Shown piece by piece: positions 29,015-38,252 of a stretch of DNA of 64,000 bases. The notes beneath the pieces are model-generated. The model saw only the letters and a list, made by a program, of their open reading frames with translations, was not told the DNA's origin and did not search any database. How positions within the stretch are numbered: the stretch's first letter is position 1; each line of letters begins with the position of its first letter. This DNA comes from Bowmanella yangjiangensis (GTDB lineage: Bacteria > Pseudomonadota > Gammaproteobacteria > Enterobacterales > Alteromonadaceae), in NCBI RefSeq assembly GCF_017255015.1, contig NZ_JAFKCS010000001.1:120772-184771 (forward strand). The letters are read 5' to 3'. Position numbers and translations under genes: made by a program.

Positions 29015-30181
29015 TTAACTTTCGGCTTGGTTTTTACAGACCAGTGCTTTGTCTTGGTTGAATGCCCAGGCACCAGCCAAAACGACAGCAGCAAGCAGGG
29101 CAAACAGCGCAAAAGTTTGGCGCAACCCTATCCATTCAGCGACAAAGCCAATCAGCGGTGGGCCAAGCAGCATACCACCATAGCCAAATGTCGCGACGCT
29201 GGCCAGCCCGGCACCGGCTTTCATCTGTGTATTGTTCGCTGCGTTGCTGTATACCAATGGCATCACAATGGAATAGCCAACTCCCAGCAGCAGAAGACCT
29301 GCATAAGCTTGATACAGTGACTGAGAGGCAACCAACAGTAAGCTACCCAGCAAGGCGGTAACACCACAAAACCTGACCGTATTAGTTGCGCCAATCTTAT
29401 TTACCAGTCTGTCGCCCATCAGTCTGGTGGTCACCATCGCAACGGAAAACAATGCGTAGCCTAAAGCCGCCTGGCCATGATCACTATTCAATACATCACT
29501 AAGATAAACCGCGCTCCAATCTGCCATAGCGCCTTCCCCTATGGCGCAACACAACGCGACCAGGGCAATCACCAACAGACTGCCACGGGGTAACTGAAAA
29601 CTGCTTTTGTGATTGTGGGTATCCAGGTTGTTAAACTGCCAAGGGATCCAGCATAGCCAAAGAAGGGGCAGAAGTATTAGTGTGGCAAGGATAAAAAACA
29701 CACTGTAGTGCAGCGCCAACCAGGCTGAAATGGAACCTAAGCCTGCGCCTAGACCGGCCCCAACACTAAACATGGCGTGGAAGAACGACATAGTGGAGCG
29801 CCCCAGTGATTTCTCCACTTCGCTGGCCCAACTGTTCATGGCGATATCTAACGCTCCGTGTACGGCGCCAAACACAAATAGCGCGACGGCCAACCAGATA
29901 ACATTGTCGGCGATGCCAACCACAATCAGAGCTGGGCACACAAGTAAGGCCAGGGCTTTGCTGAGTTTCGCTGCGCCCAAGCGGTCAGACGCACTGCCTG
30001 CCAGCGGAAAAGCCAGAATCGCCCCCAGTGCAAGTAACAGTAGTAACATGCCCAGTTCACTGGCGGACAGTTGCAAACCTTGTTTAATTGAGGGGATCCT
30101 GGATGCCCAGGTGCCAAATAGTGCACCGTTAAACAAAAACACCACGGACACTGCAAGTTTTGGGGAGCGCCAATCAGACAT
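29015..30181 (-). CDS. MFS transporter, YbjJ-like
   Basis: 388-residue inner-membrane transporter with twelve predicted helices. FNGALFGTWASRIPSIKQGL in helix 1 and GAVHGALDIAMNSWASEVE in helix 4 are the marks of the YbjJ/fucose-permease-like branch of the major facilitator superfamily. The substrate is unknown. The start at 30,181 has GGAG 7 nt upstream and lies inside the last codons of the DeoR gene (8-bp overlap), so the two form one operon and the transporter is probably for a sugar or related compound. Confidence 0.85.
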   Translation of the reverse strand: MSDWRSPKLAVSVVFLFNGALFGTWASRIPSIKQGLQLSASELGMLLLLLALGAILAFPLAGSASDRLGAAKLSKALALLVCPALIVVGIADNVIWLAVALFVFGAVHGALDIAMNSWASEVEKSLGRSTMSFFHAMFSVGAGLGAGLGSISAWLALHYSVFFILATLILLPLLWLCWIPWQFNNLDTHNHKSSFQLPRGSLLVIALVALCCAIGEGAMADWSAVYLSDVLNSDHGQAALGYALFSVAMVTTRLMGDRLVNKIGATNTVRFCGVTALLGSLLLVASQSLYQAYAGLLLLGVGYSIVMPLVYSNAANNTQMKAGAGLASVATFGYGGMLLGPPLIGFVAEWIGLRQTFALFALLAAVVLAGAWAFNQDKALVCKNQAES

Positions 30182-30938
30182 GAACAATCTCCACGCCTTT
30201 TGCGTAAAAAGCCATGGAGTTTTGTTGGTCTGCATCGGTAAGCAGCAGGTCTAGTTCTTCACAGCTTAATACTTTATGTCTGGCCCGGCGGTGCAGTTTT
30301 TCGGCCCCGGCCAAGGCAATCACTTTATTGGCATTGATGGCCATTTGGCGCTTAACGCTGGCTTCCGCTGAATCATCAGCCGACAGACCAAAGGTGGTGT
30401 CCAACCCGCAGGTACCTAAGATGCACAGGTCAGCGGCACAGGCTTGCAATTGTGCAACTGTATCAGCGCCACAGGCAATACCACCCTGACCCTGCAGTTT
30501 TCCGCCAATTAATAATGTATCGATATTTTTGCTCTGCAGCTCGATGGCGACATAAGGAGAGGGAGTGATGGCCAGGCCAGAGAAACCCGCAGGTAAGGCT
30601 TTGGCAAAATGTAATACCGACACGCCGCCGTCCAGAAATAAGGTGTCTGTTTTATGGACTACGCGTTCCATCACCGCCGGAAGCCTTTGTAACCAGCTCT
30701 CTGGCTGGTCTATGCGTCTGCGCAAAGGCATAACAGGAATATTTACCGGTAGCGCACCGCCTTTTACTCTTTTTAGCAAGCCAGCGCTTTCCAATGCCAT
30801 TAAGTCTCGGCGTATGGTGTCCAACGATACGTCCAACTCTTCTGCCAGTGCTTTGGCCACCACGGGACCCTGTTGTAATTTTTCCTTCAACAGCGCCTGA
30901 CGGGTGTCGGGATTATTCAGATCTAGATGGGTCAACAT
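30174..30938 (-). CDS. DeoR/GlpR-family transcriptional regulator
   Basis: 254-residue repressor. The N-terminal DeoR helix-turn-helix reads VVAKALAEELDVSLDTIRRDLMALESAGLLKRVKGGAL at about residues 26-63. The C-terminal sugar-phosphate-sensing domain of the phosphosugar isomerase-like fold shows DTLFLDGGV and ILGTCGLD. Members usually repress a sugar operon and release it on binding a phosphosugar. It overlaps the MFS gene and is divergent from the SDR gene; both are likely targets through the phased repeats at 30,972-31,016. No strong ribosome site is seen before 30,938. Confidence 0.9.
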   Translation of the reverse strand: MLTHLDLNNPDTRQALLKEKLQQGPVVAKALAEELDVSLDTIRRDLMALESAGLLKRVKGGALPVNIPVMPLRRRIDQPESWLQRLPAVMERVVHKTDTLFLDGGVSVLHFAKALPAGFSGLAITPSPYVAIELQSKNIDTLLIGGKLQGQGGIACGADTVAQLQACAADLCILGTCGLDTTFGLSADDSAEASVKRQMAINANKVIALAGAEKLHRRARHKVLSCEELDLLLTDADQQNSMAFYAKGVEIVHV

Positions 30939-30971
30939 GACAAACTTTTTATCTTACTCTTGTGAAGTATT

Positions 30972-31016
30972 TTGCAGTTTTGTGCATTGTATTGCAATTT
31001 TTTGAGTTTTCTTGCG
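30972..31016. promoter_or_regulatory. helically phased TTGCA repeats, possible DeoR-family operator
   Basis: TTGCA at 30,972 and 30,992 and TTGCG at 31,012 are exactly 20 bp apart, with an extra TGCA at 30,983, all in a T-rich context. They lie in the 179-bp gap between the divergent DeoR and SDR genes. Direct repeats spaced by whole helical turns are usual for DeoR-type operators. Confidence 0.45.
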
Positions 31017-31117
31017 ATTTTAAGTCTGTGGCATTTAGCAAGAAGCGGATCGCCGCTTCTCGATGGCAAATCTAGCATCTGTGCCTGAAACCATGTTTAA
31101 CCACTGAGGAGTCAGGA

Positions 31118-31882
31118 ATGCAGTTGCTGAAAGATAAAACCTTTATTGTTACGGGGGCCAGTTCTGGCATTGGCCGGGCGGCGGCTTTGCTGTTTGCACA
31201 GCACGGTGCCAACCTGGTGCTGGGAGCCCGAAGAGCAGGGATGCTTGCGGCGCTAAAGGATGAAATTAACCGGGCAGGTGGTGCTGCTGAGTATGTTGCA
31301 GGTGATATCAGCGAGAAGGAAGTTGCAGAAGCCTTGGTTGCTGTAGCCGATGAGAAGTTTGGCGGGTTGGACGGTGCATTTAACAATGCGGCGATTCTCG
31401 GGGATATTCAAGCTGCAGAAACCATTTCATTAGAGAACTGGCAGCGAGTAATTGACATTAACCTCACCAGTGCATTTTTGGCGGCGCGCTGTCAGATTCC
31501 TGCGTTACAGAAACGAGGAGGAGGGGCACTAATATTTACCTCGACCTTTGTTGGCTATACAGCAGGAATGCCTGGGCTAGCGGCATACGCTGCCAGCAAA
31601 GCCGGTTTGATTGGCTTTACCCAAGTATTGGCTTGCGAGCAAGGTAGTCACAATATCCGCGTGAATGCATTGTTGCCAGGCGGCACGGATACTCCCGCCG
31701 CCCGGGAATTTGCCGACACCCCTGAAGCCTTGGATTTTGTTGCCGGAATGCATGCACTTAAACGTATGGCGAAGCCAGAGGAAATAGCCCAGGCAGCGCT
31801 ATACTTGGCATCTGATATGTCCAGCTTTGTCACCGGCAGCGCTATGTTGGTTGACGGTGGTGTATCGATCAGCAAGATATAG
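31118..31882 (+). CDS. short-chain dehydrogenase/reductase
   Basis: 254-residue classical SDR. The cofactor motif TGASSGIGRA is at about residues 12-21, NNAAI near 90, catalytic Ser in IFTSTFVG and YAASKAG with catalytic Tyr and Lys, and the C-terminal MLVDGGVSI. The basic residues after the Gly motif suggest NADP(H). The substrate is unknown. It is divergent from the DeoR regulator and may belong to the same regulated system. AGGA lies near the ATG. Confidence 0.92.
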   Translation: MQLLKDKTFIVTGASSGIGRAAALLFAQHGANLVLGARRAGMLAALKDEINRAGGAAEYVAGDISEKEVAEALVAVADEKFGGLDGAFNNAAILGDIQAAETISLENWQRVIDINLTSAFLAARCQIPALQKRGGGALIFTSTFVGYTAGMPGLAAYAASKAGLIGFTQVLACEQGSHNIRVNALLPGGTDTPAAREFADTPEALDFVAGMHALKRMAKPEEIAQAALYLASDMSSFVTGSAMLVDGGVSISKI

Positions 31883-31959
31883 AAAGGGGAAACGCTGGCT
31901 ATTGACTCATTGCCTAAACAGCGCAAACTGGTGGTTTTGCTGTTGATATAGTTATTTGC

Positions 31960-32847
31960 ATGCCATCCCCCAGTTTGCGCCGTTTTCTTATCGTAATTAA
32001 CCCGCTGGCCAGCACCCAGGCCGACCAGTATCTGCAGCGTCTCAGTGCTGCACTGGTCACTAGGGGAACGTCTTATGAAATCTGGCATACCACTGCCAAC
32101 GAACAAGCCAATATGCGTCATCTAAATGAATGTAAAACACAGTTTAGCGATTGGGTGGTGATTGGTGGAGATGGCACCTTTAACTTGGTAGTGAATGTGC
32201 TGGCGCATAGCCCGGTCCGACTCGCGCTAATTCCTTGTGGCAGTGGCAACGACTTTGCCCGTAATTTGTTCGGTAAAAATGATGATCCTGTTGCGGTAGC
32301 GTTGGGTGAGCATACTCAGTTGGTTGATCTGGGTTTATGCAATGACAGATTCTTCGCCAATGTGCTGGGCATTGGCTTCGATGGTGCAGTGGTGGCGAGT
32401 CTGTATGACAAGCAGCCCCGCCGTTTCCGCCGCTGGCGATACTTGTTAATTGCACTGAGCCAGTTATTGGGTTATCGCGAGCAGCAAGTACACTTGCATG
32501 GTAGCCGTGAGAAGCAAGCAGACTGCTTTATCGCTGCCTTTGCCAACGGGCGTTATTTTGGTGGCGGTATGCAAATAGCGCCGCACGCCCGAATTGATGA
32601 TGGCAAACTTGATTGTTGCTGGATAGGGAAAGCCAATCTACTGAAAAAACTCTACTACCTGGGGCGGATATTTCAGGGCCGTCATTTACAAGCTGAGGTT
32701 GTGGAGTATTGGCAAGACCAAGAGTTTGTCATTTCCAGCCCTGACCTGCCCATTGAAGGCGATGGTGAGTTCTTTGGTGTCACACCAGCAAAGGTTCAAG
32801 TGGCTGTAAAAGCGCTGAATTTGAAGGTGCCGCGGCACCTTCAATAG
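31960..32847 (+). CDS. diacylglycerol/lipid kinase family protein
   Basis: 295-residue protein of the DAGK catalytic superfamily (YegS/DgkB-like). The ATP-binding signature VVIGGDGTFNLVVN is at about residues 66-79 and IPCGSGNDFAR near 92. C-terminal residues include PIEGDGEFFG, typical of the lipid-binding half. It likely phosphorylates a lipid or sphingosine-like substrate at the membrane face. No clear ribosome site is seen before the ATG, but the N-terminal RFLIVINPLAS matches the family start. Confidence 0.88.
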   Translation: MPSPSLRRFLIVINPLASTQADQYLQRLSAALVTRGTSYEIWHTTANEQANMRHLNECKTQFSDWVVIGGDGTFNLVVNVLAHSPVRLALIPCGSGNDFARNLFGKNDDPVAVALGEHTQLVDLGLCNDRFFANVLGIGFDGAVVASLYDKQPRRFRRWRYLLIALSQLLGYREQQVHLHGSREKQADCFIAAFANGRYFGGGMQIAPHARIDDGKLDCCWIGKANLLKKLYYLGRIFQGRHLQAEVVEYWQDQEFVISSPDLPIEGDGEFFGVTPAKVQVAVKALNLKVPRHLQ

Positions 32848-32872
32848 CAGCATCTTGATTAGCTTGAGCAAT

Positions 32873-33331
32873 TTATATCCACTGCCACTGTGGTGGAGGT
32901 TGCAGGGCGATAAACAGCTCATGACCTGATTCAGCTTCATCCTTATGCTCACTAAAGTCCAGGGTAAACTCTGCAAGTGGAATGTGCTGTTCTGCCGCCC
33001 AATCATGCATGGCATCTAAGGTTTTTTTCATCTTATCCATGCCACTCTCATAGGTATGATGAAGATAGCTGGCTGGCGGAATCCTAACTGCCCGCAGCGC
33101 ATCTGGGATAGGAACCTGTGCGGTAATCTGACAACTGATCAAATACCGTGAAATATCACCTTGATATTCAAGAAATGCGTCAACCCAAATAGGCTCATTG
33201 TCAGGGGCTATCGTTGCCAGATTGGACGATATAAGCTGCCTTGCGTTAGCGATATTGGATGGTAACTGTTTGGCGGTAGTGCTGACTTCCACGCCCAACA
33301 ACAAAATTTCTGGTTGGGTAACGATATTCAT
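32873..33331 (-). CDS. GyrI-like/effector-binding domain protein
   Basis: 152-residue single-domain protein. The pattern of two beta-alpha-beta halves, with IPDALRAVRIPPASYLHHTYESG in the middle and a C-terminal ELFIALQ strand, resembles the GyrI-like small-molecule binding domain (AraC effector-binding fold). No DNA-binding domain is present. AAGGAG precedes the start. The assignment is by fold pattern only and the ligand is unknown. Confidence 0.65.
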   Translation of the reverse strand: MNIVTQPEILLLGVEVSTTAKQLPSNIANARQLISSNLATIAPDNEPIWVDAFLEYQGDISRYLISCQITAQVPIPDALRAVRIPPASYLHHTYESGMDKMKKTLDAMHDWAAEQHIPLAEFTLDFSEHKDEAESGHELFIALQPPPQWQWI

Positions 33332-33432
33332 GCTGACTCCTTGCTGTTGTTATTCTTTTTACTGCACAACCAGTAAACACTAGGTGTTTTTAGTTTGATT
33401 TACAAAGATTTAACAATGGCTTGAGGCCTTTG

Positions 33433-34212
33433 TCAGGATTGAGCGTCTAGTGCCTGTCCTAGCAAGTAAAAATAACTGAGCAACTGATTGCCAAGTTCGG
33501 TGCGCATGGCGGAGGGGGGATAAAGGCCCAACTCCGCTTCCTGGCTTTGTTTGGTGCCCTGAACCAAAAAGGCATTTTTTAGCGGCCTATCTTGAATGAT
33601 GGCTTCAAAGGCTCGCGCGGCCAGCTCCTGAGGTTGGGCGTAATAGAAAATCTGTAGTTTTTTGTCTATTTCCACCGCGCGTTTTAGGTATGCACTGCCT
33701 TGATGTCCATCCAGGAACAGCAAACGAAAATAGTCACTCAGGCGCTGATTTAGTGGGTGCTCTACAGCCTGTTGATTGTTCAACCAGCATGCAGAGGCAA
33801 AACTGCTGCGCGTGGTGCCTTTAAACAGCTTCTGGCAGATATAATGATCAAAAGCATGAAACCATTCATGGGCGAGTGCCCCGCCGCCAGCATTTTTGGC
33901 CAGCGCCAGAGTGCGACTAGTGGACTCATAGTGGGCACTGCTGTGCTTATTGCCGCCGGTACCAAAGGCCAAAGATAAGGTACCGTTCAAGGAAATAACC
34001 CGTTCCGGTACCGCTAAGATGCTCATTAAATCGCACAGGGCGTCAAAAAACAGGTTGGCGGCCAGTTGCTGCTCTGCCTTACTCACCCATTTGCCAATGC
34101 TGACCGTGCGAAAACCAAATATTCGCACTATGTCGGCGAAACCCATATCCCGTCCTTCCCTATGGTCTGGGCCGTTACGATAGTATGGGCGATGCAGCCT
34201 GGACTCGTCCAT
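33433..34212 (-). CDS. CLCA_X-type metallopeptidase-like protein
   Basis: 259-residue protein resembling the CLCA_X/LPD1 group found in marine gammaproteobacteria. A zincin-like motif HEWFHAFDHY lies near residues 115-124 and is followed by a helix-rich C-terminal half. Whether it is an active protease is unknown. The first residues (HRPYYRNGPDHREG) are strongly basic. It begins 4 bp after the stop of folM on the same strand and is probably co-transcribed with it. Confidence 0.7.
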   Translation of the reverse strand: MDESRLHRPYYRNGPDHREGRDMGFADIVRIFGFRTVSIGKWVSKAEQQLAANLFFDALCDLMSILAVPERVISLNGTLSLAFGTGGNKHSSAHYESTSRTLALAKNAGGGALAHEWFHAFDHYICQKLFKGTTRSSFASACWLNNQQAVEHPLNQRLSDYFRLLFLDGHQGSAYLKRAVEIDKKLQIFYYAQPQELAARAFEAIIQDRPLKNAFLVQGTKQSQEAELGLYPPSAMRTELGNQLLSYFYLLGQALDAQS

Positions 34213-34216
34213 AGGA

Positions 34217-34924
34217 TCAGGGCAGGTTTAAATGGCGGCCGCCATCCAGGTGAATTATCCGGCCGGTTACGTAGTCACTTGTCAGCAGCCAGTCTAGGGT
34301 TTTAAACACCTCTTGCTCACCGGGTTCTATCCCTAGCAAGGACTTGTCTAAGGTTTTTTGCCGGTACGCCGCATCATCCCCGTCGTTAAAGCAAATCAGG
34401 GCTGGGGCGATGGCGTTCACTTTAACCTTGGGGGCCAATTTTCGCGCCAGCGACAAGGTCAGGTTCTCCAAGGCGGCTTTGGAAGCGGCGTAGGCCATAT
34501 GTTTGGCGCTACCGGTTTGGGCGACAAAATCCGTCATATGCACTATGTCGGCCCTGTCGCTGTTTAGCATAGGGGCCAGGGCCTGGTTGACTAGCAATGG
34601 TGCCTTGGCATGAATGGCCATCATCGCGTCGAATACGTCTGCTAACTCACCGTCCTGATCCGAGTGCCAGTCTGAAGCATTATGAATAATGGCGCGCAGA
34701 CTGCTGTAGCGCTGTTTTATCGTTTCGATAAAGTGTTGCACCCCTTGGGCATCGGCAAAATCAGCCTGGATACAATCAATACCACTGGCTTGCAACTCGT
34801 CGACTAAGGGACGATGGCGGCGATAGCTGATAACGACGGGATAGCCTTGCTTGTGAAAGGCTTTGGCGCAATACAAGCCGATACGTTGGGCCGCGCCGGT
34901 GATTAAAATGGGAGCCTGATGCAT
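34217..34924 (-). CDS. folM: dihydromonapterin/dihydrofolate reductase FolM
   Basis: 235-residue short-chain reductase. The atypical Gly motif ILITGAAQRIGLYCAKAF, the block VVISYRRHRPLVDEL (Arg residues for NADP), IIHNASDW and YAASKAALENLTLSLA closely follow E. coli FolM, which reduces dihydromonapterin to tetrahydromonapterin. The ending TGRIIHLDGGRHL is also typical. It sits in a minus-strand run with fldB upstream and the CLCA_X gene downstream. Confidence 0.85.
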   Translation of the reverse strand: MHQAPILITGAAQRIGLYCAKAFHKQGYPVVISYRRHRPLVDELQASGIDCIQADFADAQGVQHFIETIKQRYSSLRAIIHNASDWHSDQDGELADVFDAMMAIHAKAPLLVNQALAPMLNSDRADIVHMTDFVAQTGSAKHMAYAASKAALENLTLSLARKLAPKVKVNAIAPALICFNDGDDAAYRQKTLDKSLLGIEPGEQEVFKTLDWLLTSDYVTGRIIHLDGGRHLNLP

Positions 34925-34935
34925 GGAAATTCCAA

Positions 34936-35466
34936 TTAAAGTTGCTGTAATTCATCCAGTAACTGATCAACCCACTGGCTGATGCGGGTATCGGTTTGAT
35001 CAAACTGGTTTTCGTCATCCAGCGCCAGTCCGACAAAATGGCTGCCGTCTTGGGTGAGGGCCTTGGAGGCGGCAAATTCGTAACCCTGGTTAGGCCAGTA
35101 ACCAATGAGCTGACAATCCAAAACTAACAACTCGTCATGTAACATGCCCAGGGCGTCCTGATACCAGTCTGCATAGCCCATTTGGTCGCCCAGGCCAAAC
35201 AACGCGACAATCTTACCTTGTAGGTTGAGGGTGCGGATATCACTCCAGTGAGATTCCCAATCCTCCTGAAGCTCACCAAAGTCCCAGGTGGATATGCCAA
35301 AAATCAGGATATCAAATTGCTCGGCATGCTTAAGTGGCGCATCTTTGATGTTATACATCTCGACCAGATCTTCACCTAAGGCGGCGCGGATTTTCTCCGC
35401 CGCCATTTCGGTGTAGCAGGTCGTGGAGCCGTAAAACAAACCGATTTTTAAACTGCTGTCTGTCAT
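34936..35466 (-). CDS. fldB: flavodoxin FldB
   Basis: 176-residue FMN electron carrier. The phosphate-binding loop GLFYGSTTCYTEMAA has the Cys-Tyr variant typical of FldB rather than FldA. DILIFGISTWDFGELQEDW and FGLGDQMGYADWYQDALG give the two isoalloxazine-binding loops. It is the conserved neighbour of xerD, as in E. coli, here transcribed divergently with one thioesterase gene between. The start at 35,466 begins the family-typical N terminus. Confidence 0.93.
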   Translation of the reverse strand: MTDSSLKIGLFYGSTTCYTEMAAEKIRAALGEDLVEMYNIKDAPLKHAEQFDILIFGISTWDFGELQEDWESHWSDIRTLNLQGKIVALFGLGDQMGYADWYQDALGMLHDELLVLDCQLIGYWPNQGYEFAASKALTQDGSHFVGLALDDENQFDQTDTRISQWVDQLLDELQQL

Positions 35467-35544
35467 CGCCGAACACACAAAAAAAACATAGCGCCTATTG
35501 TGCCAGAGAACCGCTCCGGCTGCATGGCTCTGAGCGATACGAGC

Positions 35545-36033
35545 TTATAAACCAAGATGTTTGATATGTGCGGCCATTTCATCGCCGATTTTTTCTCGCA
35601 TCTGCACCAGTCGTAAGGCCGACTCGCGGAGAAACTTATCTTCTTCGGTTTGCGGTATCCATTCCGGCACGGCAGTGGGTTTACCTTCTTCATCCACCGC
35701 GACCATGATCACAATGCAGTGGGTGGTGAGATGGCGTTCGCTTTGCTTAGGGTCACCAGCCATCACGTCCAGCGCCAGATGCATAGAAGTGCGTCCGGTA
35801 TAAATCACCCTGGCCCGGACTTCCACCAGATTACCCACCTGAATAGGCCGGACAAAACGGATCCCCCCTGCATAGGCGGTGATACAGTATTTTCCGCTCC
35901 AGCCTGCTGCGCAGGCATAGGCGGCTAAGTCTATCCACTTCATTACGGCGCCGCCGTGTACTTTGCCACCAAAGTTCACGTCGGCAGGTTCGGCCAGAAA
36001 TCTTAAGGTAAGGTCACGTTGCTCGCCGGCCAT
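35545..36033 (-). CDS. acyl-CoA thioesterase, YciA-like hotdog fold
   Basis: 162-residue single hotdog-domain thioesterase that hydrolyses acyl-CoA. ADVNFGGKVHGGAVMKWIDLAA contains the Asn/Gly and active-site acidic pattern of the BACH/YciA group, and VGNLVEVRARVIYTGRTSM is the second signature. GGAG lies 7 nt before the start. It probably works as a trimer of dimers, as family members do. It is divergent from xerD. Confidence 0.9.
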   Translation of the reverse strand: MAGEQRDLTLRFLAEPADVNFGGKVHGGAVMKWIDLAAYACAAGWSGKYCITAYAGGIRFVRPIQVGNLVEVRARVIYTGRTSMHLALDVMAGDPKQSERHLTTHCIVIMVAVDEEGKPTAVPEWIPQTEEDKFLRESALRLVQMREKIGDEMAAHIKHLGL

Positions 36034-36151
36034 ATCGGTTTCTCCAGGTCGTTTTGCACCATTTTAGGTCAGATTCGGTAGGTGTAGGCAAGCAGATTTC
36101 GTGACAAGTGCAGGCAATGCTAAGATGAGGCGTCATTCTGAACGGGATAGC

Positions 36152-37078
36152 ATGGTGTTGAGTATTAGCGATAAGCCGATGATTTCTGAACAAAACCAGC
36201 AGCAAATTGATGCATTTGTAGATGCTTTGTGGCTGGAAAAAGGGCTAAGTGACAACACCTTATCGGCTTATCGAAGTGACTTGAGCAAGTTTTGCCAGTT
36301 CTTATCCAGGCAGTCTGTCGAATTGCTAGAAGTACAAAGCGAAGATATTCAGGCGTTTCTCGCGTACCGTTACGATCAGCAGCTCTCTGAGCGCAGTAAT
36401 GCCAGATTTCTCTCCAGTCTGCGTGCCTACTTTGCTTATGTGTTGCGGGAAAAATACCGGGATGATGATCCGGTCGCGATTCTGCAAAATCCTAAACTGG
36501 GCAAACCCTTGCCTAAAACCTTGTCGGAGCGTCAGGTAGAACGTTTGCTCGACGCCCCCAACATTGACGATCCTGTGCAGCTCAGAGACAAAGCTATGTT
36601 GGAGCTATTATATGCCACCGGCCTTCGAGTCAGTGAACTGGTGAGTTTAAGGCTTGGCCAGGTCAGCACAGTGCAGGGGGTTATCCGGGTTACCGGTAAA
36701 GGTAACAAAGACCGTTTGGTACCCATGGGTGAGGTGGCCCTGGAGTGGCTGCAAACCTATCTAAAACGGGGCAGGGCATTGCTACTTAAACAACAAACCG
36801 ATGTGTTGTTTCCTTCCAGTCGTGGTCAGCAGATGACCCGTCAGACTTTTTGGCACAGGATTAAATACTACGCCCCGCAAGCGGGTATTGCCTTGCAAAG
36901 TCTGTCACCGCATACCCTGCGCCACGCTTTTGCCACCCATCTGTTAAATCATGGCGCGGATCTGCGGGTAGTACAGATGCTGTTAGGGCATTCAGATCTG
37001 TCTACCACGCAAATCTATACCCATGTGGCGACCGAAAGACTGCAAAGCCTGATTGAAGACCATCACCCTCGAGGTTAG
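36152..37078 (+). CDS. xerD: site-specific tyrosine recombinase XerD
   Basis: 308-residue recombinase (300 if it starts at 36,179) that resolves chromosome dimers at dif with XerC under FtsK control. The N-terminal SAM-like core-binding domain is followed by the catalytic domain with Arg in ATGLRVSEL, Lys in TGKGNKDR, the HTLRH box, a His in LLGHSDLSTTQIYTHV and the Tyr nucleophile in the same block. GGGA precedes 36,152; the alternative ATG at 36,179 fits the E. coli N terminus better but has a poor ribosome site. Confidence 0.95.
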   Translation: MVLSISDKPMISEQNQQQIDAFVDALWLEKGLSDNTLSAYRSDLSKFCQFLSRQSVELLEVQSEDIQAFLAYRYDQQLSERSNARFLSSLRAYFAYVLREKYRDDDPVAILQNPKLGKPLPKTLSERQVERLLDAPNIDDPVQLRDKAMLELLYATGLRVSELVSLRLGQVSTVQGVIRVTGKGNKDRLVPMGEVALEWLQTYLKRGRALLLKQQTDVLFPSSRGQQMTRQTFWHRIKYYAPQAGIALQSLSPHTLRHAFATHLLNHGADLRVVQMLLGHSDLSTTQIYTHVATERLQSLIEDHHPRG

Positions 37079-37183
37079 TGGTACTTTCTGCCTTTATAAC
37101 AAGCTGTTACATAAGCTTGGTGGTGTAATGCCTGCGCCTGGGTAAGATGCCCCCAGAGCCTTTTTAAATCCGACGGAGTGCCA

Positions 37184-37615
37184 ATGGATACCTTGGTTGT
37201 TAGCGATGATAAGTCCAAGCTGGATATTGTCAGGATCCACCATTTTCTGACCACACAAAGTACCTGGGCCAAGGGAATACCCTTAGCTACAGTAGAAAAG
37301 TCCATTGAGCACTCGGTCTGTATCGGTGCTTATCTGGATGAACTGCAGGTGGGCTTTTGTCGCATTATTACCGATCAGGCGACTTTCGCTAATTTAGTCG
37401 ATGTGGTGGTTTGGCCCGAATTCCGCGGTCAGGGAATCTCACGCCGCTTAATGGAAGCCGTATCCGCACATCCCAGTATTCAGGGGGTAAGACGTTTTAC
37501 CCTAGCGACTTTTGATGCGCATGGTTTGTATCAAAAATACGGCTTTACCTCGCTGAATAAACCACAAACCTTTATGGAAATTTACCGGCCAGATATTTAC
37601 GCCGATGCGCAATAG
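37184..37615 (+). CDS. GNAT-family N-acetyltransferase
   Basis: 143-residue acetyltransferase. The acetyl-CoA binding loop VVVWPEFRGQGISRRLMEAV (about residues 69-88) has the R/Q-x-x-G-x-G/A pattern, and the C-terminal AHGLYQKYGFTSLNKP closes the domain. The substrate is unknown. GGAG lies 5 nt before the ATG at 37,184. It starts an accessory block inserted between xerD and dsbC, and its end overlaps a possible upstream start of the next gene. Confidence 0.88.
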   Translation: MDTLVVSDDKSKLDIVRIHHFLTTQSTWAKGIPLATVEKSIEHSVCIGAYLDELQVGFCRIITDQATFANLVDVVVWPEFRGQGISRRLMEAVSAHPSIQGVRRFTLATFDAHGLYQKYGFTSLNKPQTFMEIYRPDIYADAQ

Positions 37616-37625
37616 AGACGCTCTT

Positions 37626-38204
37626 ATGCTGGATCCGATACAGAAGTTTAATTTATGGTGGCAGCAGGCGCAGGCTGATTCCCCTCTGCAGCAAAAAAGT
37701 GCGGTCTGTGTTTCCACTGTGGACAAAGACGGCATGCCGGACGGACGTTTTGTTGACCTTAAGGCCGTTGAATCGCGGGGATTTATTTTTTGTACTAATC
37801 TGGACGCACCCAAAAGCGTGGCGATTCAACACAATCCCAATACGGCGATGACGATATGGTGGGATCACCTTGGCTATCAGGTGCGGGTTAAAGGTATAGC
37901 GCAGCTTGTTGAGGACGAGCTTGCCAATGCTTACTGGCAGAGTCGTAGCCGAGATGCACAAATTAGCACCCTGGCGTTACAGCAAAGTGCCGAAATGGTC
38001 GATGAGCAGAGCATGTTTGATCAGGTTAACCACCTGACTCGCGAGCGTGGAAATGCCATAATCCCCCGCCCGGCTAACTGGGGCGGTTATTGTATTCACC
38101 CCGCCAAGATAGAGTTTCTAACCTTTAAGACGTCACGTCTGCATTTGCGCGAGCTTTACGTCCGACAGGGGGAAGGTTGGCGGTATCAACTGCTGCAGCC
38201 TTGA
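37626..38204 (+). CDS. pyridoxamine-phosphate oxidase family protein, PdxH-like
   Basis: 192-residue FMN-binding split-barrel protein. DGRFVDLKAVESRGFIFCTN is the FMN-binding strand pair. The C-terminal RPANWGGYCIHPAKIEFL and GEGWRYQLLQP match the PdxH C-terminal dimerisation domain that binds pyridoxal phosphate. It is some 25 residues shorter at the N terminus than E. coli PdxH. It may be the window's PLP-forming oxidase, partner of pdxJ and epd, or a paralogue. The ATG at 37,626 is chosen over 37,605, which overlaps the previous gene. Confidence 0.8.
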   Translation: MLDPIQKFNLWWQQAQADSPLQQKSAVCVSTVDKDGMPDGRFVDLKAVESRGFIFCTNLDAPKSVAIQHNPNTAMTIWWDHLGYQVRVKGIAQLVEDELANAYWQSRSRDAQISTLALQQSAEMVDEQSMFDQVNHLTRERGNAIIPRPANWGGYCIHPAKIEFLTFKTSRLHLRELYVRQGEGWRYQLLQP

Positions 38205-38252
38205 ACCACTCATACTTTAAGGCGAGCAAAGCAGCATATTTGAGGAAGTATC

